DNA of 47,759 bases from Oscillatoria sp. Its GTDB lineage: Bacteria; Cyanobacteriota; Cyanobacteriia; Cyanobacteriales; Laspinemataceae. The DNA is taken from contig JAABSJ010000018.1 of the NCBI GenBank assembly GCA_011390515.1, positions 1-47,759 on the forward strand, given 5' to 3'. Below, piece after piece: positions 25,845 through 33,959 of the stretch. Below the pieces are notes generated by a model. It ran no database searches, had not been told where the DNA came from, and worked only from the letters and a program-made list of their open reading frames with translations. Position 1 is the first letter of the stretch, and every line of letters begins with the position of its first letter. The translations under genes were made by a program, and so were the position numbers.

Positions 25845-26618
25845 TTATTCCAATAAATCCGGCTGCTGACGAACAATCATGTCATAAAGCGACTGAAAGC
25901 TAAACCACCCCATGTAATGACTTCCCACCTGAGTATAAGTCAATTGAGCAATTTCTGGCGCAATAGCGATGGGTTTTCCTGCTGCCTCTGCCATCAGTTG
26001 ACTTTGACAGGACCGATCCATTGTGATAAACCACCAGCTTGCCTCATCCACGGAATGACCCACGGTGAGTAATCCATGATTGCGCAGGATAATCGCCTTC
26101 GCGTTTCCCAAGGTCCGCGCTAATCGTTCGCCCTCACTTATTTCTAACACCACGCCGGTATAGTCATCAAATAAGGTATGATCCCCGTAAAAGGCACAGG
26201 CATCTTGAGTAAGCGGATCAAGGAGTCGTCCCAGGGTGGACCAGGTTTTGCCATAGAGGGAATGAGCGTGTACTGCCGCGATGACATCGGGACGCGCTTG
26301 ATGGATTTGGGAATGAATGGCAAATCCAGCAGCATTGATCGGGCGATCGCCTTCTAAAATTTCCCCTTGATGGTTGACTAATACTAGGTCCGAGACGCGA
26401 ATATGACCGAAATACATTCCAAAGGGATTCACCCAGAATTGGTCAGGAAATTCCGGGTCCCGGACTGTAATATGACCCGCCACTCCTTCATCAAATCCAA
26501 AATGAGCGAATAGGCGAAATGCGGCTGCCAAGCGTTGTTTGCGATATAATCTTTCATCGCTGAGGCGATCAAATGTGGGGGGTTGAGGGAGTCCGGGTTT
26601 GATTAAGCGTTCATCCAT
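25845..26618 (-). CDS. Class II aldolase/adducin family protein
   Basis: 257 residues. The family metal site is seen in AAVHAHSLYGK (HxH zinc ligands) and the later RNHGLLTVG; EGVAGHITVRDP at the N-terminal side fits the phosphate-binding loop. Members include fuculose-1-phosphate aldolase, methylthioribulose-1-phosphate dehydratase and many oxidoreductase-like proteins. The sequence alone does not distinguish a substrate; the length (about 250) and GMYFGHIRVSDLVLVNHQGEI fit the adducin-head group often left unassigned. Cytosolic. It ends about 55 bp from the permease gene, convergent. Confidence 0.88.
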   Translation of the reverse strand: MDERLIKPGLPQPPTFDRLSDERLYRKQRLAAAFRLFAHFGFDEGVAGHITVRDPEFPDQFWVNPFGMYFGHIRVSDLVLVNHQGEILEGDRPINAAGFAIHSQIHQARPDVIAAVHAHSLYGKTWSTLGRLLDPLTQDACAFYGDHTLFDDYTGVVLEISEGERLARTLGNAKAIILRNHGLLTVGHSVDEASWWFITMDRSCQSQLMAEAAGKPIAIAPEIAQLTYTQVGSHYMGWFSFQSLYDMIVRQQPDLLE

Positions 26619-26644
26619 AATTGTGCGGGGTGGTTGGGGGGGGG

Positions 26645-26862
26645 AAGAGAACGACTGAAGTCGTTACTACGAACATAAAAGAAGAGAACGACTGAAGTCG
26701 TTACTACGAACATAAAAGAAGAGAACGACTGAAGTCGTTACTACGAACATAAGAGAAGATAACGACTGAAGTCGTTACTACGAACATAAGAGAAGAGAAC
26801 GACTGAAGTCGTTACTACGAACATGAAGAAGAGAACGACTGAAGTCGTTACTACGAACTTGG
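26645..26862 (+). repeat. 37-bp tandem repeat array, six units
   Basis: Unit AGAGAACGACTGAAGTCGTT plus ACTACGAACATAAAAGA, exact 37-bp period for most units. The self-complementary core is AACGACTgaAGTCGTT. There are no variable spacers, so this is not CRISPR. The last unit runs into the 3' end of the PanE-like gene. Confidence 0.95.
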
Positions 26863-27831
26863 GAGAGGGGGGGTGGTTTTGATTTGAGTGTTTATGAAGT
26901 TTAATTGGGCGTAAAGCATTGCGATTTTGGGGACGGGGATTTGTTTGGCGATCGCCGCTTTTAAAGGATTGCCAATGATGGATTCTAGTTCTAGGGGGCG
27001 GTGGTGGTCATAATCCAATTTCATACTGGTAATATAGGGCTGCATATTAGCAGTATGGTCTAGCATTTTTTGCATAAAACTTTCGGGAATTTTTCTGCCA
27101 TAAGCAGCGGCAACCGCCCCGACTTCCTGCATTAACTGTTTGCATAAAAGACTGGTGTATTCATTTCCCATGATTTCATCCGTGCGGGCATTTAGCACCA
27201 CGGACAAGCCATTATAAGGAATATTCCAAATCAATTTTTTCCAGCGGGCGAGGAGTAAATCTTCGGCAAATTGGATGGAAATTCCGGCGGTTTCAAAATC
27301 TCCGGCAATGTCTCGGAGGGTAGCGGTGATTCCCAATGGGTGATAATCCGGTGCATATTCCCCTAGGGTAATCGCCCCATAATCGAGGTGGTTAATATGG
27401 CCCTCTCCGACTTTATGAGAACAAATAAAGCATAATCCGCCCAGAATATGAGCCGGACCAACTATCGGGGCGATCGCTTCTTCGTTACCCAGACCATTTT
27501 GTAACATTAATACCGCCCCAGATTCTTTTATAACTGGCGGCAGCAAAGTGGTCAATAAAGAATTGCGGGTGGTTTTTAGAGCAACAATGACCACATCACA
27601 AGGCGGCATTTGGTGGACATCGTTATAAACATTCAGGGAGTCGAGGGTAAAGTCCCCCCAAACCGAATCCACCCTTAATCCGCGCTGCCGCACGAACTGA
27701 TAATCGCTATGCAGCAAAAAATGCACCTCAAACCCCGCCTGCTGGAGTTTCGCGCCATAAAACCCGCCAATCGCCCCGGTGCCAATAATGGCATAACTCC
27801 GATTCCTCTGAGACTGCAACGCTGTACTCAT
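26851..27831 (-). CDS. Ketopantoate reductase-like (PanE/ApbA family) protein
   Basis: 326 residues. N-terminal NADPH-binding Rossmann loop IIGTGAIGGFYGAKL (about 14-28), then VVIVALKTT, LMLQNGLGNEE and LGGLCFICSHKV; the C-terminal domain has KKLIWNIPYNGLSVVLNA with the catalytic Lys/Asn positions and TSMKLDYDHHRPLELESIIG. The family reduces 2-dehydropantoate to pantoate (pantothenate pathway); cyanobacterial paralogues of this form are often only called putative. The final residues TTPPLPSS and the TAG stop are supplied by the neighbouring 37-bp repeat. ATG start at 27831. Confidence 0.88.
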   Translation of the reverse strand: MSTALQSQRNRSYAIIGTGAIGGFYGAKLQQAGFEVHFLLHSDYQFVRQRGLRVDSVWGDFTLDSLNVYNDVHQMPPCDVVIVALKTTRNSLLTTLLPPVIKESGAVLMLQNGLGNEEAIAPIVGPAHILGGLCFICSHKVGEGHINHLDYGAITLGEYAPDYHPLGITATLRDIAGDFETAGISIQFAEDLLLARWKKLIWNIPYNGLSVVLNARTDEIMGNEYTSLLCKQLMQEVGAVAAAYGRKIPESFMQKMLDHTANMQPYITSMKLDYDHHRPLELESIIGNPLKAAIAKQIPVPKIAMLYAQLNFINTQIKTTPPLPSS

Positions 27832-27919
27832 TCTCCCATGACTTTCAACTCGCTACTCTATCAATTTTAACGGAGAAGTGGCATCAACAACATAGTTAAT
27901 TTTCCGCTTTCTCGCAATC

Positions 27920-28063
27920 GGGAGCATCTCAATTTGGACAGTTGACCCTCATCCCCCAACCCCTTCTCCCAAAATGGGAGAAGGGGCACCTCCGGATTCA
28001 AAGTCCCTCTCCCATTTTGGGAGAGGGATTTAGGGTGAGGGCGACCTTTCAGGAGATGCTCCC
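27920..28063. mobile_element. 144-bp miniature element with 8-bp target duplication
   Basis: Terminal inverted repeats GGGAGCATCTC (27920-27930) and GAGATGCTCCC (28053-28063) are exact. The flanking 8 bp TCGCAATC occurs immediately outside both ends (27912-27919 and 28064-28071), a target-site duplication. The interior consists of two hairpins of the CCCTTCTCCCAAAATGGGAG type. No coding capacity; a relative lies at 43993-44149. Confidence 0.9.
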
Positions 28064-28131
28064 TCGCAATCTAGGGGGAAACTGTTGCGCTTCGTCCCGA
28101 TTTCGTTAGAACCTTTGGTTGTCAGTCTGAT

Positions 28132-28222
28132 TTAGTTTCCCTCATCGACATCAGAAAACAGTGAGCTTAAATCGCGATACCCACTCACCACCCCGACTAT
28201 TTCAATTCCATCATTGCTGACC
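28132..28222 (-). pseudogene. ParE toxin C-terminal stub
   Basis: Directly after the parD stop, shifted by one frame, comes VSNDGIEIVGVVSGYRDLSS and LFSD, ending TAA at 28134-28132. This resembles the last strand and tail of ParE/RelE-type toxins (IEIxRVxxGxRDLxxLF). The remaining 60-70 residues of the toxin, including the N-terminal helices, are absent. With no start codon it is not expected to be translated as a toxin. Confidence 0.65.
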
Positions 28223-28480
28223 CTATTGAAGGAGTTTACGGGATTTTTCTCTGAGTTGAGCCATCACCGCTTCTCCATCAATCCCTTCCCCTCTATCAAG
28301 TTGGGCGAGTCCCGTTTCTAGCTTTGCTTGAGTTGTTTTCACCCACTCGTCATACTGTCTATCTCGTTCTTCCAATAAGCGAAAGGCTTCGGTTAAAATC
28401 TCATCAACCGTGGTATATTTTCCGCTATTTAATTTTTCTGCTATAAACTGCTCTTGTTCGGGCTTTAATGATATCGTCAT
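28223..28480 (-). CDS. ParD-like antitoxin
   Basis: 85 residues. Starts MTISLKPEQEQFIAEKLNSG, the ribbon-helix-helix opening of CC2985-type ParD antitoxins; then TVDEILTEAFRLLEERD and an acidic tail that would wrap the toxin. It would bind its own operator as a dimer and neutralise ParE. Only a stub of parE follows, so this is an orphan antitoxin here; it could cross-neutralise another toxin. The ATG has GGAG 10 nt upstream; the longer frame from 28531 is outside the family. Confidence 0.85.
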   Translation of the reverse strand: MTISLKPEQEQFIAEKLNSGKYTTVDEILTEAFRLLEERDRQYDEWVKTTQAKLETGLAQLDRGEGIDGEAVMAQLREKSRKLLQ

Positions 28481-28727
28481 CGAATTAACTCCAGTCAGAA
28501 TAAGGGACAAGTTTGATGGCATTTCGTTCAATTTCAGCAGATTCGTACTGACCCAGCAGGTTACAGGTGATAGCGCCCTTGTCTTCTTCCCGTTAGGACC
28601 TTCCTTCTAGGGTATCACAGCATCTGGGTCAGAAACCCGGTTTCTGGTCCCTGGGTTTCTGGCCCTTCCAAGTCTGGATGTCCTAGATTATGATAAAGAG
28701 AGTTTACTAAACTTAATAATAGAGACC

Positions 28728-29633
28728 GTGACCACACAACAGCTTAGACTACCGACTGCGATCGCCAAGGAAACCTGGATTTGGAACGGCCATAAAGTTC
28801 AGTATGCCGTTCAAGGGGTCGGTCGTCCCCTCCTCCTGATTCATGGATTCGGGGCCTCCATCGGCCATTGGCGCAAGAACATACCCGCCCTTGCGGAAGG
28901 GGGATATCGAGTGTTTGCCTTGGATTTGCTGGGGTTTGGCGGTTCAGATAAAGCCCCCCTGAATTACACCCTGGAACTGTGGGAAGAACTGATTACGGAT
29001 TTCTGGACGGAACATATCCAGGAACCCACCGTATTTATCGGCAATTCCATTGGTGCCTTACTCAGTCTGATGCTGGTTGCCAATCACCCCGACAAGTCAG
29101 CAGGGGGGGTATTAATCAATTGTGCCGGGGGGTTAAATCATCGCCCGGAAGAACTCAATCCACCCTTGCGGTTGGTGATGGGTACGTTTAGCAAATTAGT
29201 GAGTTCCCCAACCGTCGGAACGTTCCTGTTTAACCGCATTCGCCAAAAACGTCGAATTCGCAATACCTTGCGCCAAGTGTATCGCAACCATGAAGCGATT
29301 ACCGATGAGTTGGTCGATTTGCTATACGAACCGTCCTGTGATGTGGGGGCGCAGAAAGTGTTTGCCTCAATTTTGAGTGCACCTCCGGGAACACCGCCCT
29401 CGGAGATTTTACCGAATGTTACCCATCCGTTATTGGTGTTGTGGGGGGAAGATGACCCTTGGACACCGATCGCCGGAAGTCGGATTTTCCAGCAGTCTCA
29501 CCCAGAACGTTCCATGACCTTCAAGTCCATTCCCAATACCGGCCACTGTCCCCATGATGAACGTCCAGAGGTGGTAAATCCCCTGATTTTAGACTGGTTA
29601 GAAACCAGTGGATCAGGGAACTTCAACGCCTAA
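28728..29633 (+). CDS. Alpha/beta-fold hydrolase
   Basis: 301 residues. HGFGAS oxyanion loop (39-44), nucleophile S107 in FIGNSIGALLSL, acid in LVLWGEDDPWTP, and catalytic His in IPNTGHCPHDERPE. Overall close to haloalkane-dehalogenase/epoxide-hydrolase-like plant and cyanobacterial proteins; related plant plastid enzymes include pheophytinase, but no specific substrate can be assigned. No signal peptide. GTG start; no Shine-Dalgarno. An RNA-modifying enzyme follows after 124 bp on the same strand. Confidence 0.88.
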   Translation: MTTQQLRLPTAIAKETWIWNGHKVQYAVQGVGRPLLLIHGFGASIGHWRKNIPALAEGGYRVFALDLLGFGGSDKAPLNYTLELWEELITDFWTEHIQEPTVFIGNSIGALLSLMLVANHPDKSAGGVLINCAGGLNHRPEELNPPLRLVMGTFSKLVSSPTVGTFLFNRIRQKRRIRNTLRQVYRNHEAITDELVDLLYEPSCDVGAQKVFASILSAPPGTPPSEILPNVTHPLLVLWGEDDPWTPIAGSRIFQQSHPERSMTFKSIPNTGHCPHDERPEVVNPLILDWLETSGSGNFNA

Positions 29634-29757
29634 CATTTTCCGATTCATGGGAGGGACAAGGCAACCGCTTGTTCCTCCCATGACCAAGGCGGACCGTCTT
29701 TTTGAGGTAAAATTCTCACTTATAACCGAATGTTATGTTTTATCCGTGAATTGAACT

Positions 29758-30357
29758 GTGTCTTATCATTATATTTTGTTTCACAAACCCTATAACGTGC
29801 TGTGCCAATTTAGCGATCGCGACGGCAAGAATGCGGGCATTCAACGCCCGACCTTAAAAGATTACATTGATATTCCCGACATTTATGCCGTCGGTCGCCT
29901 AGATTTAGACAGTGAGGGATTGTTGTTGTTAACCAATCACGGTGCCATCCAACATCGCCTCTGTTCCCCTAAATATGCCCATCCCCGGACCTATTGGGTC
30001 CAGGTGGAACGCATCCCCGACGAACAGGCCCTCAACTGCCTCCGCAACGGGGTCCAGATTCAGGATTATCGCACCCGACCGGCAACAGTGCAACTCTTAC
30101 CCACCGAACCCGAACTTCCCCCCCGAGATCCCCCGGTGCGCTTTCGCAAAACCGTCCCCACCGCCTGGTTAGAAATCACCCTCACGGAAGGCAAAAATCG
30201 CCAAGTCCGACGCATGACTGCTGCCGTGGGGTTTCCCACCCTCCGCCTGGTGCGATCGCGTATCGGCAACCTCTCCCTAGCAGGGTTACCACCGGGACAA
30301 TGGCGAGAGTTGACTCCCGAGGAGGTGAAATCTGTCTTGAAACAGTTGCGATCGTAG
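29758..30357 (+). CDS. 23S rRNA/RNA pseudouridine synthase, RluE/RsuA type
   Basis: 199 residues. Catalytic Asp49 in [15 protein letters not shown], the signature of the RsuA family. Also [11 protein letters not shown] at the N-terminus and [27 protein letters not shown] at the C-terminal RNA-binding part. The protein lacks the N-terminal S4 domain, as RluE does, so a 23S rRNA target (uridine 2457 in E. coli) is the best guess. The GTG start is needed, with no ATG in the right region. The 3' end leads into a repeat-rich gap. Confidence 0.9.
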   Translation: MSYHYILFHKPYNVLCQFSDRDGKNAGIQRPTLKDYIDIPDIYAVGRLDLDSEGLLLLTNHGAIQHRLCSPKYAHPRTYWVQVERIPDEQALNCLRNGVQIQDYRTRPATVQLLPTEPELPPRDPPVRFRKTVPTAWLEITLTEGKNRQVRRMTAAVGFPTLRLVRSRIGNLSLAGLPPGQWRELTPEEVKSVLKQLRS

Positions 30358-30360
30358 GGA

Positions 30361-30403
30361 GGATGGGTCAATTGTCCTTGGTCAATTGTCCTTGGTCATT
30401 GGT
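30361..30403. repeat. Short heptamer array (TTGGTCA type)
   Basis: TCAATTGTCCTTGGTCAATTG and variants, directly after rluE-like stop; same family as 5881-6093. Confidence 0.75.
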
Positions 30404-30430
30404 AGATGGGGTGAATGGGGTGAATGGGGT

Positions 30431-30607
30431 TTCATGTTTGTAGTAACGACTTCAGTCGTTGCCAAGAGTGTCATGGCATCCGCCATGACACGCACTATGA
30501 GCAGATTAATTACCTGGGAAGGAACTGGAAGATCCGCAGATGGGTGCGTTACTTGGCATCCGCCAAGTAACGCGGATAACGACTGAAGTCGTTACTACAA
30601 ACATGAA
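30431..30607. mobile_element. 177-bp element with perfect 30-bp terminal inverted repeats
   Basis: TTCATGTTTGTAGTAACGAC continuing to 30460 is exactly complementary to 30578-30607. The repeats contain the 37-bp family core (AACGACTgaAGTCGTT). Two internal hairpins share a GGC-ATCC-GCC tip: 30469-30490 (9-bp stem) and 30546-30573 (12-bp stem GCGTTACTTGGC). No ORF; a composite, mobile-looking unit. Confidence 0.75.
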
Positions 30608-30612
30608 CCCCC

Positions 30613-30662
30613 ATCAACCAATGACCAAGGACAAATGACCAAGGACAAATGACCAATGACCT
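30613..30662. repeat. Heptamer array upstream of the kinase gene
   Basis: ACCAATGACCAAGGACAAATGACCAAGG-type units, related to STRR2, ending 33 bp before the kinase start. Confidence 0.75.
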
Positions 30663-30694
30663 ACAATAAAAACAGCCCCTAGCGATTTTCCACC

Positions 30695-32413
30695 ATGAAT
30701 GATTTTCCCGACTTTAGTGCGAACGGCTATAAAATTATCCGAGAGCTTGGCCATAATCGTGCCGGGGGTCGGGTAACTTATTTGGCACTTAATCAGCAGC
30801 GACAAGAATCGGTAGCAATTAAACAATTCCAATTTGCCACCAGTGGTTCCGACTGGTCCGCTTATCGGGCGGTGGAACGGGAAATTGCGGTGTTGCAACA
30901 GTTAAATCACCCCGGGATTCCCAACTATTTGGATTCGTTTGAGACTGCCGATGGGTTTTGTATGGTCCAGGAGTATAAAGATGCTCAATCCCTGGCAGTT
31001 CCGCGCAGTTTTGACCCGGAGGAGGTCAAGGCACTGGCGATCGCTGCTTTAAACATCTTAGTTTATCTGCAAACTCGGACCCCGTTGGTGATTCATCGGG
31101 ATATTAAACCGGAAAATATCCTAGTGAGCGATCGCCTAACGTTATACCTCGTCGATTTTGGCTTTGCTAAACTCGGTTCGGAAGAGGTGGCGATGAGCAG
31201 TATGGTAAAAGGGACGATGGGATTTATGCCCCCTGAACAACTGCTGAATCGCCAACTGTCTGCGGCATCTGACCTGTACGGATTAGGCGCTACGTTGATT
31301 TGTTTACTGACGGGGACTCGATCCGTGGCGATCGCCGAGTTGGTCGATGACGATTATCGCATCCAATTCAAACATCTCACTCCGAAAGTCAGTTGGCGCT
31401 GGATTGAATGGTTGGAAACAATGGTCCAACCCCATCCGGGCGAGCGTTTCCCCGATGCAGCAACGGCCTTGGCCGCATTGGAACCGATTTATGTCGTCCG
31501 CACACCAGAAGTTCATCTCAGCAAAACTCACATCACAGCAACCGCCTCAACCCTAGGCGAACAAATTATCCACACCCTCTCGATTAAAAACCCGGTTGCC
31601 GACACCCGACTCCGGGGAAAATGGCAGGTTGCCCCCCATCCCCAGGACCCGCCTCATCGTCCCGATGCTCATGCTTGGATTTCCTTTTCTCCCGCACAGT
31701 TTAAAAAGAATCGGTTGGACGCTCAAATTATTATTGATACGAGCCATTTACGCGCCAATCAAACCTATCAAAGAGAACTTTTATTAGAACATAATGGCAT
31801 ACCCAATCCGATTAGAATTCCCCTAGAAATTACCACCGCCCCCATTCCAATTTACACTCAAAAATTACCCTACAGTTCATTAGGATTGTTATTTTTAGCC
31901 GCCGGTGCCGGAGGAATGTTAGCCCTTCATTCCATCGCCACCCCAATTGCGATCGCCCTGAGTGGATTTTTAGCTTGGGCGGGGCTTGCTAAACTGACAG
32001 GAAAGCAGGGATTTGCAGTGAAATTCCTGCTCACTGCCGTGGCAACAACCCTAATCGCAGCGATCACTGGATTTACCCTAGGAATGGCTGCCGGGGCTAG
32101 TCTAATCGGGTCTTGGGCCACCGCTGGCACCTTAGCCGCCACAGCAGTAACCGGGGTTGCTTTAATCTTAGCCGCCTCGGGGATTACCAAGGAATTTGGA
32201 CTACAAATCGCCACTGCGCTCTCCCTGCTAACTGCCGCCTCTGGCATCAGTTGCGGCATTGCTGTACAATTAGGATTCTGGACACCGTTACTCATCGCAG
32301 CAGCGGCGATCACCGGCATTCCCGTGATTGGAGTCATGGTCTGGCTTCCCATCAAGCGATCGCGTCTCAAAGCCCAATATCGCCGTTCTGAGGAGCATTT
32401 AATCGCGCCTTAA
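30695..32413 (+). CDS. Membrane-bound serine/threonine protein kinase
   Basis: 572 residues. Kinase domain about 10-270: glycine-rich loop region GHNRAGGRVTYLA, K43 in VAIKQF, D136 in HRDIKPEN, D154 in VDFGFAK, and the activation-segment GTMGFMPPEQ and ASDLYGLGATLICLLTG. A beta-rich region (about 285-385, IHTLSIKNPVADTRLRGKW) resembles the extension of cyanobacterial kinases with possible protein-binding role. The C-terminal 170 residues are four to six Ala/Gly/Leu/Ile-rich membrane helices. Such PknB-like kinases are membrane-anchored signal transducers. No phosphatase gene is adjacent. Confidence 0.92.
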   Translation: MNDFPDFSANGYKIIRELGHNRAGGRVTYLALNQQRQESVAIKQFQFATSGSDWSAYRAVEREIAVLQQLNHPGIPNYLDSFETADGFCMVQEYKDAQSLAVPRSFDPEEVKALAIAALNILVYLQTRTPLVIHRDIKPENILVSDRLTLYLVDFGFAKLGSEEVAMSSMVKGTMGFMPPEQLLNRQLSAASDLYGLGATLICLLTGTRSVAIAELVDDDYRIQFKHLTPKVSWRWIEWLETMVQPHPGERFPDAATALAALEPIYVVRTPEVHLSKTHITATASTLGEQIIHTLSIKNPVADTRLRGKWQVAPHPQDPPHRPDAHAWISFSPAQFKKNRLDAQIIIDTSHLRANQTYQRELLLEHNGIPNPIRIPLEITTAPIPIYTQKLPYSSLGLLFLAAGAGGMLALHSIATPIAIALSGFLAWAGLAKLTGKQGFAVKFLLTAVATTLIAAITGFTLGMAAGASLIGSWATAGTLAATAVTGVALILAASGITKEFGLQIATALSLLTAASGISCGIAVQLGFWTPLLIAAAAITGIPVIGVMVWLPIKRSRLKAQYRRSEEHLIAP

Positions 32414-32436
32414 AGCCGACTTTTTGAAGTCATCAA

Positions 32437-32512
32437 AGGACCAAGGACCAATGACCAATGACCAATGACCAATGACCAATGACCAATGACCAATGACCAA
32501 TGACCAATGACA
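32437..32512. repeat. Heptamer array TGACCAA, near-perfect
   Basis: About nine successive units of ACCAATG, immediately after the kinase gene. STRR2-type. Confidence 0.9.
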
Positions 32513-32556
32513 AAGCATTGCCTTGTCCCTACTATCCAAATAATTGGGGAAACCCG

Positions 32557-32864
32557 CTAAAGAGACTCCAGCCAAGTCACTAAATCAGTGACTTCTGTAA
32601 AATCGAATAAGGCCAAACTCAACTCTTCTAATTGAGTTAGGGTGAGGGATTCAAGGCGGTTTTGGACATTGGTTTCCAGGGAACCAAAACGGCGGTTCAG
32701 CATCCCCTGAATCATGGCGATCGCCTGCTGCTTTTTACCTTGATTGAAACTCAGTTCAAGACCTTGTGCTACTCCCTTTTGAAAAATGTCTTGGTAAATC
32801 ACGGATTCCTGCATAATTCCCTCCAGAAAAAGTTTACAATTAAATCTTGCTCAAACCGTAAAAC
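32557..32864 (-). pseudogene. Partial duplicate of the DUF4351 protein gene (C-terminal part)
   Basis: The 85-codon frame (32557-32814) matches the last 80 residues of the gene at 32914 with few changes (QESVIYQDI, GMLNRRFGSLE, LTLTQLEELSLALFD), plus a 4-residue insert (AQGLELS-type). Similarity continues 50 bp further upstream, past the ATG, in DNA that encodes the FFREE segment in the full gene; a 1-bp deletion there breaks the frame. So this is a tandem partial copy that lost its N-terminal nuclease domain, though a short product could still be made. Confidence 0.75.
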
Positions 32865-32913
32865 CCCAAATTATTGGGTTTAGGGCAGTTCCCTAACTAC
32901 CCTAAACCTAACT

Positions 32914-33744
32914 TTAACGAGACTGCAACCAATTCACTAAATCTGTTACTTCTGTCAAATCGAATAAGGCCAAACTTAACTCTTCTAATTGAGTTAGGGT
33001 GAGGGATTCAATGCGTTCTTGGACATTGGGTTCTAAGGAACCAAAACGGCGATTCAGCATCCCTTGAAGTAGGGCGATCGCCTCCTGCTTTTTCCCTTGA
33101 TTAAGACCCTTTTGAAGGATATCTTGGTAAATCACGGATTCCTGCATAATTTCCTCCCGGAAAAAGTTAGCAATCGTATCTTTGTTAAACCGTAAACCCG
33201 CTAGAACCTGGGTACAAGCGGCGATTTCTTGGCGCAGTTCAGTTTCCTCTATTTTAGCCACTTCCTGAGCAACTTGAGCCAGGAGTTGGTTCGGTTCTTG
33301 AGTTGCCGCTAACACCGCCAAGGGGAGCAATACTGGGTCTTGGAGCAACAGTTCGGGAGATTCCTCCCAAATCCGAATGACCTCATATCGATGTCGCGTA
33401 TTTTCCCTGACAAATTCTGTCTCAAACACCGCTGGATTGCTGGTGGGTTGCAGCCAAATAATCACCTGTCTCACTGGCAGTCCATATTGCCAATGTAGCC
33501 GCACCCAATAGTTTAACATCCGCAAAGGCATCGGTCTATCCTTGGGGACTTTTACCTGAAATTCTAAATGCAGAATTTCCTCATCCGTCCGTAAAAAAAT
33601 CACCGAATCAGCCCGCACGGGTTCCAGGGTTAATTCGGTTTTTAACACTTCCACGGGTGAGGTAATGATTCTTCGCAATATCCAAGAGGCAAAGCGTTGT
33701 GGATATTTCGTGGCTAGGTATTTACATAAGTTGTCAATCGGCAT
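32914..33744 (-). CDS. Rpn/DUF4351-family PD-(D/E)XK nuclease-like protein
   Basis: 276 residues. The N-terminal domain contains TELTLEPVRADSVIFLRTDEEILHLEFQVKV, which resembles the PD-(D/E)XK core (D...ExxxQxK) of Rpn/YhgA-like putative transposases and nucleases. The C-terminal part (about 215-276) is a DUF4351-like helical region: QGMLNRRFGSLEPNVQERI and LTQLEELSLALFDLTEVTDL. Many cyanobacteria carry dozens of these; relatives promote recA-independent recombination in E. coli. Function here is unknown. A truncated copy follows downstream at 32557. ATG start at 33744. Confidence 0.8.
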   Translation of the reverse strand: MPIDNLCKYLATKYPQRFASWILRRIITSPVEVLKTELTLEPVRADSVIFLRTDEEILHLEFQVKVPKDRPMPLRMLNYWVRLHWQYGLPVRQVIIWLQPTSNPAVFETEFVRENTRHRYEVIRIWEESPELLLQDPVLLPLAVLAATQEPNQLLAQVAQEVAKIEETELRQEIAACTQVLAGLRFNKDTIANFFREEIMQESVIYQDILQKGLNQGKKQEAIALLQGMLNRRFGSLEPNVQERIESLTLTQLEELSLALFDLTEVTDLVNWLQSR

Positions 33745-33959
33745 AATCCTTGAGTTTAATTGCCATATTTCATCTTTAATTTTAGGCTAAAAAGGTCCAT
33801 GATAATTCCCAGAGTTTATATTAATTTACCTGCACCGGAATCCGATCGCCTGATAGACTCAGGGAGTTCGTTCGGATTGCCGTACCCGGACTGGGTGTGG
33901 ATAATGGGGAAAATTTCCCTCATAATAGAAGTAGCAAACTATAACAAAGGAGTGTTACT

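Noticed and set aside
26645..26862. Possible CRISPR array (regular 37-bp period)
   Set aside because: The period is made of identical sequence throughout with no variable spacers, and no cas gene is nearby; it is a tandem repeat.
29994..30443. 149-codon ORF overlapping the pseudouridine synthase
   Set aside because: Pro/Arg/Gly-rich shadow frame of a well-supported gene that runs on into repeats.
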